A stretch of 45,626 bases of DNA, taken from contig CAJUPS010000017.1 of assembly GCA_910588045.1 (NCBI GenBank), positions 1 to 45,626 of the forward strand, read 5' to 3'. The notes beneath the pieces were generated by a model that was given only the letters and a program-made list of their open reading frames with translations, was not told the DNA's origin and ran no database searches. The stretch comes from an uncultured Oscillospiraceae bacterium (GTDB lineage Bacteria; Bacillota; Clostridia; Oscillospirales; Oscillospiraceae). Positions 34,560 to 41,958 of the stretch are shown piece by piece; positions within the stretch are counted from its first letter, which is position 1; each line of letters begins with the position of its first letter. Both the position numbers and the translations under genes were made by a program.

Positions 34560-35479
34560 CCGCTAATCGGGCAGTGTACGGCGATACGATTTGGGAACTG
34601 GCCAAAACCAACGAGAAAATAGTAGTCGTCGATTCGGATTGCATAGGACCCCTCAACTATCAAAAGTTTGTTGAGGACTTCCCGGACAGATTCTTTGAGT
34701 GCGGCATCGCAGAGCAGGACATGGTCTCCACGGCCGCAGGACTTGCCAGCTGTGGTCTGACGGCCTTCTGCGCGTCCTTTGCCGTGTTTGTCAGCATGAG
34801 GGCCCTCGATCAGGTCAGAAATCAGGTGTGCTATAACAATCTGAACGTAAAAATGATCGGAACCCATTGCGGTATCGAGACAGGGTATGACGGCGCGACC
34901 CACCAGTCCATCGAGGATCTGGCCATCATGCGGGCCATCCCCAACCTGGTGGTCTTGGCTCCGTCAACGCCGGTCATGACGGAAAAGCTGACGCGCATCA
35001 TGGCCGAGACCTACGGTCCCTTCTACATGCGCTTCGGAAGGAACCAAAATGAGGAGATCTACACCCCGGAGGACTCCTTCCCGATTGGGGGGAGCAAGCG
35101 GATTTATGATGGCGACGCGGTAACGGTCATGACCCATGGCAGCCTGCTGCCCATTGCGAAGAAAGCGGTCGAGGAGCTGAGAAGGGAGGGCGTCAACGCC
35201 AGACTCTCCGATATGTACTCCTTAAAGCCCATTGACACAGAGGAGATCGAAGCCGCCGCGAAGGAGACCGCGTTCATTCTTACCATCGAGGACCACAGCA
35301 TCATAGGCGGCCTTGGCGGCGCGGTCTGTGAGTATACGGCGGAGCACTGCCCGTGCAGGGTTGTGCGAATGGGGATGAACGACTCCTTTGGCCGTGCCGG
35401 AACAACGGCGGACCTGTATCGCCTATACGGGTTGACCGCAGAAGAGATTGTGCGGAAAATCAGGGCGCTTATACCGTGA
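34556..35479 (+). CDS. Transketolase, C-terminal subunit
   Basis: A 307-residue subunit with the pyrimidine-binding domain (catalytic Glu in ECGIAEQDMVSTAAGLA, residues ~44-60), SMRALDQVRNQV, THCGIETGYDGATHQS, and the C-terminal transketolase domain (VEELRREGVNARLSDMYSLKPID). ATGA overlap with the N subunit gives ATG 34556. With the N gene it reconstitutes a complete transketolase; being in this operon it is probably a substrate-specific copy, not the housekeeping enzyme. Confidence 0.92.
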   Translation: MTANRAVYGDTIWELAKTNEKIVVVDSDCIGPLNYQKFVEDFPDRFFECGIAEQDMVSTAAGLASCGLTAFCASFAVFVSMRALDQVRNQVCYNNLNVKMIGTHCGIETGYDGATHQSIEDLAIMRAIPNLVVLAPSTPVMTEKLTRIMAETYGPFYMRFGRNQNEEIYTPEDSFPIGGSKRIYDGDAVTVMTHGSLLPIAKKAVEELRREGVNARLSDMYSLKPIDTEEIEAAAKETAFILTIEDHSIIGGLGGAVCEYTAEHCPCRVVRMGMNDSFGRAGTTADLYRLYGLTAEEIVRKIRALIP

Positions 35480-35494
35480 TGGGGAGGACTTTCC

Positions 35495-36331
35495 ATGAAG
35501 CATATATTCCTGAACCTGAAAAGATTCGATGTTCCTGTGGAATATGGGGGAGTAAACCGGCTTGCTCCAATTGACGAATGGGGGGCATATATTGTCAGGA
35601 GCACCCAGGAGGCTTTACGGCGCTATCGCCCTGATGAAGTGGAATTTGTCCAGTATTTTCCCGAGGCCCATCTCATCGGGGCCGTCTCGGCAAGATCAGA
35701 CGGCAGCCCGGTCCAGATCGGATGTCAGGGTGTTTATCGGATGAGCACGGCGGTTGGCGGCAATTTCGGAGCCTTTACTACCAACCGCCCCGTAAGCGCC
35801 ATGAGGGCCCTGGGCGTCCGCTCTGTTCTGATAGGCCATTGTGAGGAAAGGATGGACAAGCTGGGAATCCTGGCAGAAGCAGGCGCCGCAGATACCGTGG
35901 CCGTCAGCCGCATTCTGAACCAGGAGGTCAGAGAGGCTATCGCCGGTGGACTGTCCGTGCTCTACTGCATCGGCGAGGATACGGCGGACCAGGAGCGCTG
36001 GCAGGAGGTACTGGAGGAGCAGCTGGAGGTTGGCCTCAGAGGGGTGGAAAGAAGCAGGATTACGATTGGATATGAGCCGATATGGTCGATAGGACCCGGT
36101 AAGCGTCCGGCAGATCAGGCGTACATAACAAAGGTTGCCCGTTTTATCAAGGAAAAGACGGGCGGGATGCCTGTTGTCTATGGCGGAGGACTTCGCGAGG
36201 ACAACGCCGAAATGCTCTCTTCCATTGCGGAGATCGACGGAGGACTCATCGCGTTGACCCGCTTCCAGGGCGAGGTGGGGTTTTATCCGGATGAATATAT
36301 CAAGATCATTCGTGCCTATCTGGGCAAGTGA
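35495..36331 (+). CDS. Triosephosphate-isomerase-like enzyme
   Basis: A 278-residue TIM barrel. Catalytic residues are kept: Asn7/Lys9 (LNLKRF), His115 (IGHCEER, normally IGHSERR) and Glu194 (GYEPIWSIGPGK). It differs where TPI grips phosphate: loop 7 reads YGGGLRE rather than YGGS, and loop 8 reads DGGLIALTRFQ where TPI has VGGASL, so the Gly-Gly pair is missing. It should therefore isomerise a different 2-keto/2-hydroxy aldehyde. It is longer than TPI (~250 residues), mainly at the N-terminus. It starts 15 bases after the transketolase C gene. Confidence 0.82.
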   Translation: MKHIFLNLKRFDVPVEYGGVNRLAPIDEWGAYIVRSTQEALRRYRPDEVEFVQYFPEAHLIGAVSARSDGSPVQIGCQGVYRMSTAVGGNFGAFTTNRPVSAMRALGVRSVLIGHCEERMDKLGILAEAGAADTVAVSRILNQEVREAIAGGLSVLYCIGEDTADQERWQEVLEEQLEVGLRGVERSRITIGYEPIWSIGPGKRPADQAYITKVARFIKEKTGGMPVVYGGGLREDNAEMLSSIAEIDGGLIALTRFQGEVGFYPDEYIKIIRAYLGK

Positions 36332-36380
36332 CCCTTTTCTTGAACAGAAAACGGAGCTTCGGGTTCGGGACAGATCCCAC

Positions 36381-36431
36381 TTCGGTTTCTGCCCGGGAGC
36401 ATATCTGAAAATCATCCGCGTAGAGGAGTAA
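36381..36431 (+). pseudogene. Duplicated C-terminal end of a TPI-like gene
   Basis: In the 112-base gap before larA, frame 36381 reads FGFCPGAYLKIIRVEE and stops. This matches the end of the preceding TPI-like protein, VGFYPDEYIKIIRAYLGK, at 9 of the first 13 positions. The bases between (36332-36380) do not align. It looks like the remnant of a second, mostly deleted TPI-like gene copy. Confidence 0.6.
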
Positions 36432-36443
36432 AGGAGAAATAAC

Positions 36444-37913
36444 ATGAAGCTGGAGTTTGAATATGGTCAGGGCGTGATGTCGGCCAACCTGCCGGATGAT
36501 ACCGACGTGTTCATACCGGGGCAGACGGTCGCTGATCCGCCCTGTCTGCCGCAGGACTGGGACAGCCTCTATCACGCGACCCTGGAGAGCATCCGAAACC
36601 CCATCGGTATGCCCCCGCTGAAGGAACTGGCTGGGCCGGGCAAAACGGTCGTCTTTGTAATCCCTGATATTGTCAAGGGTGGCTGTCAGGCTACCAGCCA
36701 CCGGAAGGTCGCCATCCGGGCCTGCCTGAACGAGCTCTACGATGCGGGTGTGAGGAAGTCGGATATTCTGCTGCTGATCTCCAACGGCCTCCATCCCCGG
36801 GCAACGGTACAGGAGATGAAGCAGATTCTGGGGGAGGACCTCTTCAACGAATTTTACTACACCAACCAGCTCACCAGCCATGACAGCGAAGACGATGCGC
36901 ACATGGTGGACCTGGGGACGACCCGGCGGGGTGATCCGGTGCTGATGAACAAATACGTCTTTGCCTGCGATATTCCGATTCTGATTGGCCATGTTCAGGG
37001 CAATCCCTACGGCGGCTATTCCGGCGGATACAAGCACTGCGCTACCGGTATCACCCACTGGCGTTCCATCGCCAGTCACCATGTGCCCAAGGTCATGCAC
37101 CGGGACGACTTCACACCGGTATCCGGGAAAAGTCTGATGCGGACGAAGTTTGACGAAATCGGCATGTGGATGGAGGAGAAGATGGGACACCCCTTCTTCT
37201 GCTGCGACGCGGTGCTGGATACGTACTCCCGGCAGATTGCGATTTTTTCCGGCTGCGCCAAGGAGATGATGCCCGTCAGCTGGAAGACGGCCGACCGTCG
37301 GACCTATGTGCCGTGGGCGGAGAAGAAGTATGATGTGATGGTTTTTGGTATGCCGCAGAATTTCCACTATGGCGACGGCATGGGCACCAATCCGATTCAG
37401 ATGATGCAGGCCCTGTCCGCCCAAGTTATCCGCCACAAGCGGGTGATGAAAGAGAACTGCGTCATCATCTGTTCCTCTCTCTGCAACGGCTATTTCCACG
37501 ATGAGCGCTGGCCCTACCTCCGGGAGCTGTATGAGCTGTTCCAGCATGACTATATGAATGTTCTGCCAGATCTGGACCGGTACGGGGAATATTTTGCCAC
37601 CAATGCGGAGTACATCCGCAAATACCGCTTTGCGAATGCCTTCCACCCCTTTCACGGATTCTCCATGATGAGCTGCGGTCATATTGCGGAGATGAATACC
37701 AGCGCGATCTATATCGTAGGCGCCCAGGAGCCGGGGATTGCCCGGGGGATGGGACTCAAAACCAGGGCCACTTTCGAGGAAGCGCTGGCGGACGCGATGA
37801 AAAAATATGTGGGACCCCATCCCAATATCCTGGCGCTGCCCCAGACGTTCCGGCTCAGCGCCGTCCACCTCTGCCTCAAAAACCAGCTTTACGACGGCAC
37901 CAGCGGGCATTGA
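36444..37913 (+). CDS. LarA-like nickel-dependent racemase homologue
   Basis: A 489-residue protein with the DUF2088/LarA fold. The LarA core is recognisable: SNGLHPRATVQEM corresponds to the ATGTHR histidine region, and GYSGGYKH carries the lysine that binds the nickel-pincer cofactor, with a His pair in ASHH after it. However, the segment that in LarA reads EPHxxAGFSGG is QGNPYGGYSGG here, so the first catalytic histidine is Asn or missing, and the arginine of the D-TR motif reads IVK. It probably acts on a different hydroxy acid or sugar acid. The cofactor genes larB, larC and larE are not in the window. Confidence 0.78.
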   Translation: MKLEFEYGQGVMSANLPDDTDVFIPGQTVADPPCLPQDWDSLYHATLESIRNPIGMPPLKELAGPGKTVVFVIPDIVKGGCQATSHRKVAIRACLNELYDAGVRKSDILLLISNGLHPRATVQEMKQILGEDLFNEFYYTNQLTSHDSEDDAHMVDLGTTRRGDPVLMNKYVFACDIPILIGHVQGNPYGGYSGGYKHCATGITHWRSIASHHVPKVMHRDDFTPVSGKSLMRTKFDEIGMWMEEKMGHPFFCCDAVLDTYSRQIAIFSGCAKEMMPVSWKTADRRTYVPWAEKKYDVMVFGMPQNFHYGDGMGTNPIQMMQALSAQVIRHKRVMKENCVIICSSLCNGYFHDERWPYLRELYELFQHDYMNVLPDLDRYGEYFATNAEYIRKYRFANAFHPFHGFSMMSCGHIAEMNTSAIYIVGAQEPGIARGMGLKTRATFEEALADAMKKYVGPHPNILALPQTFRLSAVHLCLKNQLYDGTSGH

Positions 37914-37914
37914 C

Positions 37915-38703
37915 ATGCAATACCTCCTCTATTTTCTCATTGCCGTTGGGGCAACCACCGTGGGTTCTCTGACCGGAATGGGGGGCGGCATCATCATCAA
38001 GCCGGTGATGGATATGCTGGGTGCGTTTGACGCGCAAACGATTGGCGTGCTCTCCTCCCTGACCGTTTTTTCCATGTCCGTTGTGTCCATTGGCAAGCAG
38101 ATGATGGGCGGAATACGGATTCCTTTTGACGCAGCAATTCCACTGGCTGTCGGTTCGGTGGCTGGCGGGTTGGCAGGAGAGCGGCTGTTGCGCCTCTGCG
38201 TAACGGTCCTGCAAAACAACCAGATGGTGACGGTCGTCCAAAACGGAGTCCTTGCGCTGCTGATTTCATCGGTGATTGTCTATATGCGAAATCAGCGGAG
38301 GATACGGAGCTTTCAACTCCGCGGTGTGCGCATATCCGCCCTGGTGGGACTGTTCCTGGGGCTCTGTTCTTCCTTTCTGGGGATCGGCGGCGGGTCTGTC
38401 AATGTGGCGCTCGTCATCCTCCTGTTCTCTTTTGACATCAAAACAGCTACGCTCTGTTCTCTGATTACCATTTTCTTTGCCCAGCTCTCCAAGCTGGGGG
38501 CCGTTGCGCTCTCCACCGGTTTTGCGGTCTTTGACTTGCGGGCAGCGCCGGTGATGATCGCAGGTGCGATTGCAGGAGGCTTTATTGGCGGCGGCTTGAA
38601 CCGCCGCTGCCGGGAAGAGGCAGTCGAGAGGACCTTTAGTCTGGTGCAGCTCCTGGTGTTAGGCATTGCCATCGCAAATGTCATCAAAAATTTACCCCGT
38701 TGA
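37915..38703 (+). CDS. TauE/SafE family anion permease
   Basis: A 262-residue membrane protein with eight segments in two repeats, each with a Gly-rich motif: TVGSLTGMGGGIIIKPVM near the start and SSFLGIGGGSVNVALV near residue 150. This is the TauE/SafE family, whose studied members export sulfite or sulfoacetate and related small anions. ATG 37915 begins one base after the LarA-like stop, so it is translationally coupled. At the end of an operon beginning with a sulfonate-type importer, it may export the end product. Confidence 0.85.
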   Translation: MQYLLYFLIAVGATTVGSLTGMGGGIIIKPVMDMLGAFDAQTIGVLSSLTVFSMSVVSIGKQMMGGIRIPFDAAIPLAVGSVAGGLAGERLLRLCVTVLQNNQMVTVVQNGVLALLISSVIVYMRNQRRIRSFQLRGVRISALVGLFLGLCSSFLGIGGGSVNVALVILLFSFDIKTATLCSLITIFFAQLSKLGAVALSTGFAVFDLRAAPVMIAGAIAGGFIGGGLNRRCREEAVERTFSLVQLLVLGIAIANVIKNLPR

Positions 38704-38715
38704 ACCAACAATATC

Positions 38716-38745
38716 AGGGCCAGCCACTGTTCAGTGGCTGGCCCT
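38716..38745 (+). terminator. Long hairpin at the end of the 14-gene operon
   Basis: AGGGCCAGCCACTG (38716-38729) and CAGTGGCTGGCCCT (38732-38745) form a perfect 14-bp stem with a 2-base nominal loop but no U-run. It lies 12 bases after the stop and 38 bases before the convergent spoVAE end; it probably stops or stabilises RNA in both directions. Confidence 0.6.
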
Positions 38746-38783
38746 CTGCCTACATAGAGCGGACCGCTCTCACAAAAATCCCG

Positions 38784-39140
38784 CTATCGCTTCTCCCCCG
38801 GTCGGAACACCAGCGCGGCCAGGAAGGAGAACAGCACCGCCGCCGCGATGCCCCCCGCCGTGGCGGTGAGCCCGCCGGTCATGACACCCAGCCAGCCCTT
38901 CTCCCCCACGGCCTTGGCTACGCCCTTGGCCAGGTTAGAGCCAAACCCCGTCAGGGGCACCGTCGCGCCCGCTCCGCCCCACTCCGCAATGGGACCGTAC
39001 GCACCGATGGCCTCCAAAAACACGCCTGCTACCACATACCCCGTCAGAATACGGGCAGGGGTCAGCTGGGTTTTGTCGATGAAAATCTGCCCGATGGCAC
39101 ATAGGATGCCGCCGCACAGGAACGCGTTGAGATACTGCAT
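38784..39140 (-). CDS. spoVAE: Stage V sporulation protein AE
   Basis: A 118-residue membrane protein with four hydrophobic segments. QYLNAFLCGGILCAIGQIFIDKT, GYVVAGVFLEAIGAYGP and GATVPLTGFGSNLAKGV are hallmark SpoVAE segments. It is part of the inner spore membrane complex that moves dipicolinic acid into the developing spore and out in germination. The SD AGGAGGA fits the ATG at 39140. It starts 14 bases after spoVAD. Confidence 0.93.
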   Translation of the reverse strand: MQYLNAFLCGGILCAIGQIFIDKTQLTPARILTGYVVAGVFLEAIGAYGPIAEWGGAGATVPLTGFGSNLAKGVAKAVGEKGWLGVMTGGLTATAGGIAAAVLFSFLAALVFRPGEKR

Positions 39141-39154
39141 ACATGGTTCTCCTC

Positions 39155-40162
39155 CTACTTTTCGATTGTCAAGGCGTGGCAGATACTGGGGATGCTCTCC
39201 CCCTGGAAGCTGGACGTGGGGGACAACAGGGCCCCGGTGGGGGCGAAGAGAATCTTATGGAGATGATTCTCCTCCATCTGCCGCAGCAGATACCCGCACA
39301 GCACGGACGCCGAGCACCCGCAGCCGCTGGCTCCCGCGTGCATGTCCTGCTTCTGAATGTCGTAGAGCAGCATCCCGCAATCCTTGTAGTTCTCGCTCAT
39401 ATCTACGCCATCCTGCTGGAAGAACTCCGCCACGATCTGGTGGCCCAGGACCCCCAGGTCGCCGGTGAGCACCAGGTCGTAATCCGACGGCTTGGTGCCC
39501 GTGGCCTGGAAGTGGGCGGAGAGCGTGTCGTAGGCTGCAGGGGCCATGGCAGCTCCCATATTGTTCACGTCACAGATGCCCTTGTCCACGATCTTGCCGC
39601 AGGTGACGGCGGTGATTTTCGGCCCGTTTCCCTCCGCTCCCAGGATCACACAGCCGGAGGCCGTAGCGGTCCACTGGGCGGTGGGGGTGCGCTGATTGCC
39701 GTAGGGGACCGGCATCCGATACTGCCGCTCTGCGGTGCAGAAATGGCTGGAGGTCATGGCGCCAGCCCTCTGGGCGAAGCCTCCGGCGATCACCAGGGAC
39801 GCCAGCGCCAGGGACTCCCCCATTGTAGAGCAGGCCCCGTACAGACCGTAGAAGGGGATGCCGAAATCTCGCAGGCCGAAGGAAGTGCCGATGCACTGGT
39901 TGAGCAGATCTCCCGCGAAAATAAAATCCAGTTCCCCAGGGGAAAGAGTGGCCTTCTCCAGGGCCTTGCTCAGAGCCAGCTTCTGCATAGCGCTCTCCGC
40001 TTTCTCCCAGGTTTTCTCTCCGAAAAAGCTGTCCTCGCTCAAGTGGTCGAAGTATTCGCTCAGTGGCCCCTCGCTCTCCTGCTTCCCTCCCACAGCGGCG
40101 CAGGAGAGGATCACAGGCGGCTGGTCCAGGGCGACGGTCTGCCGTCCCAATCGTCTTTGCAT
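39155..40162 (-). CDS. spoVAD: Stage V sporulation protein AD
   Basis: A 335-residue protein with a thiolase-like fold (GLYGACSTMGESLALASLVIAGGFAQRA, with the conserved Cys region) that binds dipicolinic acid. Its length equals B. subtilis SpoVAD. ATG 40162 is chosen because GGAGGC lies 8 bases upstream and the N-terminus MQRRLGRQTV matches the family; upstream codons are not conserved. spoVAC, usually directly upstream, is absent here; a small unrelated gene takes that place. Confidence 0.93.
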   Translation of the reverse strand: MQRRLGRQTVALDQPPVILSCAAVGGKQESEGPLSEYFDHLSEDSFFGEKTWEKAESAMQKLALSKALEKATLSPGELDFIFAGDLLNQCIGTSFGLRDFGIPFYGLYGACSTMGESLALASLVIAGGFAQRAGAMTSSHFCTAERQYRMPVPYGNQRTPTAQWTATASGCVILGAEGNGPKITAVTCGKIVDKGICDVNNMGAAMAPAAYDTLSAHFQATGTKPSDYDLVLTGDLGVLGHQIVAEFFQQDGVDMSENYKDCGMLLYDIQKQDMHAGASGCGCSASVLCGYLLRQMEENHLHKILFAPTGALLSPTSSFQGESIPSICHALTIEK

Positions 40163-40232
40163 GGTCTCGCCTCCAAAACGGAAATGCCGGACGTCGTCCG
40201 GTCTGTGGAGATAGTTTGTGCACTTTTTTCCG

Positions 40233-40262
40233 GAATATGAGCAAAAGTCAGAACCTGTATTC
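40233..40262 (-). promoter_or_regulatory. Candidate SigG promoter of spoVADE
   Basis: Minus strand GAATA (40262-40258), an 18-base spacer and CATATTC (40239-40233) fit the forespore sigma-G consensus (GHATR, 18 bp, CATNHTA) at all but the last position. It is 70 bases from the spoVAD start, which is a forespore gene. Confidence 0.55.
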
Positions 40263-40283
40263 AACAGTCGTGAATACAGGTTC
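40251..40283 (-). terminator. Hairpin between the small gene and spoVAD
   Basis: A perfect 13-bp stem (GAACCTGTATTCA, 40251-40263; complement 40271-40283) with a 7-base loop, followed by TGACTTTT on the minus strand. It probably ends the upstream small gene's transcript and overlaps the -35 of the SigG promoter. Confidence 0.5.
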
Positions 40284-40379
40284 TCAAAGCCACCGATTAG
40301 CTTGATGGCACGCATAAGCCCCATCAGGGCCTTTATAGGGAAATGCTCCGGGCAAACGCCCGTTAACTGTCAATTCGCA

Positions 40380-40802
40380 TCAAAAATGCGCCTCGTACCA
40401 GAACCAATGGGGCGCAATGCGCCGGGAAGTCCCCCAGTTGTCGCTCTCCGGCTGCTGCCAGCGGGCGGTGTCGCCGGTCACCTCCATGGGCTGCTCCGTG
40501 GCCTGGAAGGGGGTGTGGGCATCGGCGGCGGAGTAGTAGAAGCCCTTGTAGACCGTGGAGGGCACAAGGCCGTAGCCGCCCGTATAAAACTCCACCATAC
40601 CGCCCTCCGGATAGGAGAACACGTCCCATGCCCCATATTGCAGAGGCCCCCGCTTTTCCAGCGCGGAGACGGCGAAGTCCTCCAGTCCCTGGATATGGGA
40701 CCGGACATACAGCCGGGTCCGGGTATCGCCGGTCAACAGAAATGTCAGCAGAAGTGCGGTTACAGCTGCAATGATCCAGCAGCGCTTTTTGTGCGGTTTC
40801 AT
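40380..40802 (-). CDS. Small single-pass membrane or secreted protein
   Basis: A 140-residue protein beginning MKPHKKRCWIIAAVTALLLTFLL, a basic start followed by one membrane segment, with an external domain of ~110 residues. The domain is rich in Tyr and Trp, contains GMVEFYTGGYGLVPSTVYKGFYYS, and has no motif that I recognise. I chose ATG 40802, with GGGAGGGG just upstream, rather than 40817. It sits where spoVAC would be expected, but it does not resemble SpoVAC. Function unknown. Confidence 0.7.
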   Translation of the reverse strand: MKPHKKRCWIIAAVTALLLTFLLTGDTRTRLYVRSHIQGLEDFAVSALEKRGPLQYGAWDVFSYPEGGMVEFYTGGYGLVPSTVYKGFYYSAADAHTPFQATEQPMEVTGDTARWQQPESDNWGTSRRIAPHWFWYEAHF

Positions 40803-40859
40803 AGAATCCCCTCCCAAAGGCTGTTCTTGAAAAACAGATAATATTTATTGAATATCAAT

Positions 40860-40889
40860 ATTATACGCTCTGGAAAAGTCGTTTGTCAA
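40860..40889 (-). promoter_or_regulatory. Promoter of the small membrane protein gene
   Basis: Minus strand TTGACA (40889-40884), an 18-bp spacer and TATAAT (40865-40860) match the SigA consensus exactly. Confidence 0.8.
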
Positions 40890-40988
40890 GGGGAAAATTC
40901 CGCGGCGCGGATATAGCGATACCGCAGGGTGAGCCTTCCGGGGGTGCTGCAATGAAACTATTGGTTGGTTTCTTGAAAGAAAGCCTCC

Positions 40989-41023
40989 GTTGTATCCAAC
41001 CATAATTTTTGATATGATACAAC
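40989..41023 (+). promoter_or_regulatory. Promoter and operator of the XRE-ABC unit
   Basis: TTGTAT (40990-40995), 17 bp and TATGAT (41013-41018) form the promoter. GTTGTATC (40989-40996) and GATACAAC (41016-41023) are an inverted repeat overlapping both boxes, so the regulator encoded next probably represses itself. Confidence 0.7.
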
Positions 41024-41048
41024 CAACAAGCGAAAGGACGGTGCTTTT

Positions 41049-41957
41049 ATGGCAGGTATGTTGAGTGAACACATTGCCGCGCTGCGGAAGGAGCGCGGGC
41101 TGACCCAGGAGCAGCTGGGCAAAATGGTGGGAGTGTCCGCCCAGGCGGTGGGGAAGTGGGAGAAGGGCGGCGCACCGGACGTGGAGCTGCTGCCGGTGCT
41201 ATCCAGGCAGCTGGGGGTGACCATCGACGCTCTCTTTGGATTGGAGGGAGGGGAACAGGTGGACGTGGAGGATGCCGTTCGGCGGTGGATGTGCACCGTT
41301 CCAAGGGAGCGGCGGGTGGACCAGCTGTGCCGCCTGGTGTGGTCAGCGGCAGGCGCGGCCATCAGCAGCAAGCCGGAGGACCAGGTGCACATCAGCGACT
41401 ATGAGAACTGCTGTGAAACCGAGAGCACGGTGGACGGCAAGCCTGTCCACTGGCTGCGGCGGACGCGGATCACCATGGAGGACGGGACGATTTTGGGCAT
41501 CCGGGCGGACGATATGTCCTTCGCCGCCGTCTTCCCGGAGCCGGAGGCGGGCTGGGAGTCCTTTATGGAGAGCAATGAGCGCTATCGCCGCCTGTTCGGA
41601 GCCCTGGCGAAGCCCCACTGTCTGGAGCTGCTGGAGTACCTGCACAGTAAGCCGCCCTTTCCTCCGCGGCGCTATACGCCGGGGGCGATTGCCAAGCCCA
41701 TGGGGCTGGACCCGGCGGAGGCGGAGGGGCTGCTGGATGAGCTGGCGGGGCTGGACGTACTGGGCAGGGCGGAGCTGGAGACGGAGGACGGGCTGCTCCA
41801 CGCCTATATGCTGGACGGGGACGAGGCGCTGGCGCCCTTTCTCTACTTGGCCCGCTGGCTGATTACGGGCGGCAGCGGATTTTTGAATGCGCCCTACCGG
41901 AGGATCCCCATGCTGCGGGGTGAGAAGTGGAAGGAAACAGAGAAAAAGGAGAATTGA
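41049..41957 (+). CDS. XRE-family regulator with a second winged-helix-like domain
   Basis: A 302-residue protein. Residues 6-60 form a HTH_3/XRE domain (IAALRKERGLTQEQLGKMVG, then VSAQAVGKWEKGG). The middle is unknown. Residues ~180-265 look like an ArsR-type winged helix (RRLFGALAKPHCLELLEYLH, then AIAKPMGLDPAEAEGLLDEL). Two DNA-binding-like domains in one chain is uncommon. It is one base before the ABC exporter gene and is controlled by the inverted repeat at 40989-41023, so it probably responds to a substrate of that exporter. Confidence 0.82.
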   Translation: MAGMLSEHIAALRKERGLTQEQLGKMVGVSAQAVGKWEKGGAPDVELLPVLSRQLGVTIDALFGLEGGEQVDVEDAVRRWMCTVPRERRVDQLCRLVWSAAGAAISSKPEDQVHISDYENCCETESTVDGKPVHWLRRTRITMEDGTILGIRADDMSFAAVFPEPEAGWESFMESNERYRRLFGALAKPHCLELLEYLHSKPPFPPRRYTPGAIAKPMGLDPAEAEGLLDELAGLDVLGRAELETEDGLLHAYMLDGDEALAPFLYLARWLITGGSGFLNAPYRRIPMLRGEKWKETEKKEN

Positions 41958-41958
41958 C

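Noticed and set aside
36306..37916. 536-residue minus-strand frame over larA
   Set aside because: The plus strand encodes a recognisable LarA homologue across the same bases.
25898..38703. Classical pentose or erythritol pathway
   Set aside because: TPI-like and RPE-like enzymes suggested it, but there is no kinase and no polyol or erythrulose dehydrogenase, and the transporter is of the sulfonate/NMT1 class.
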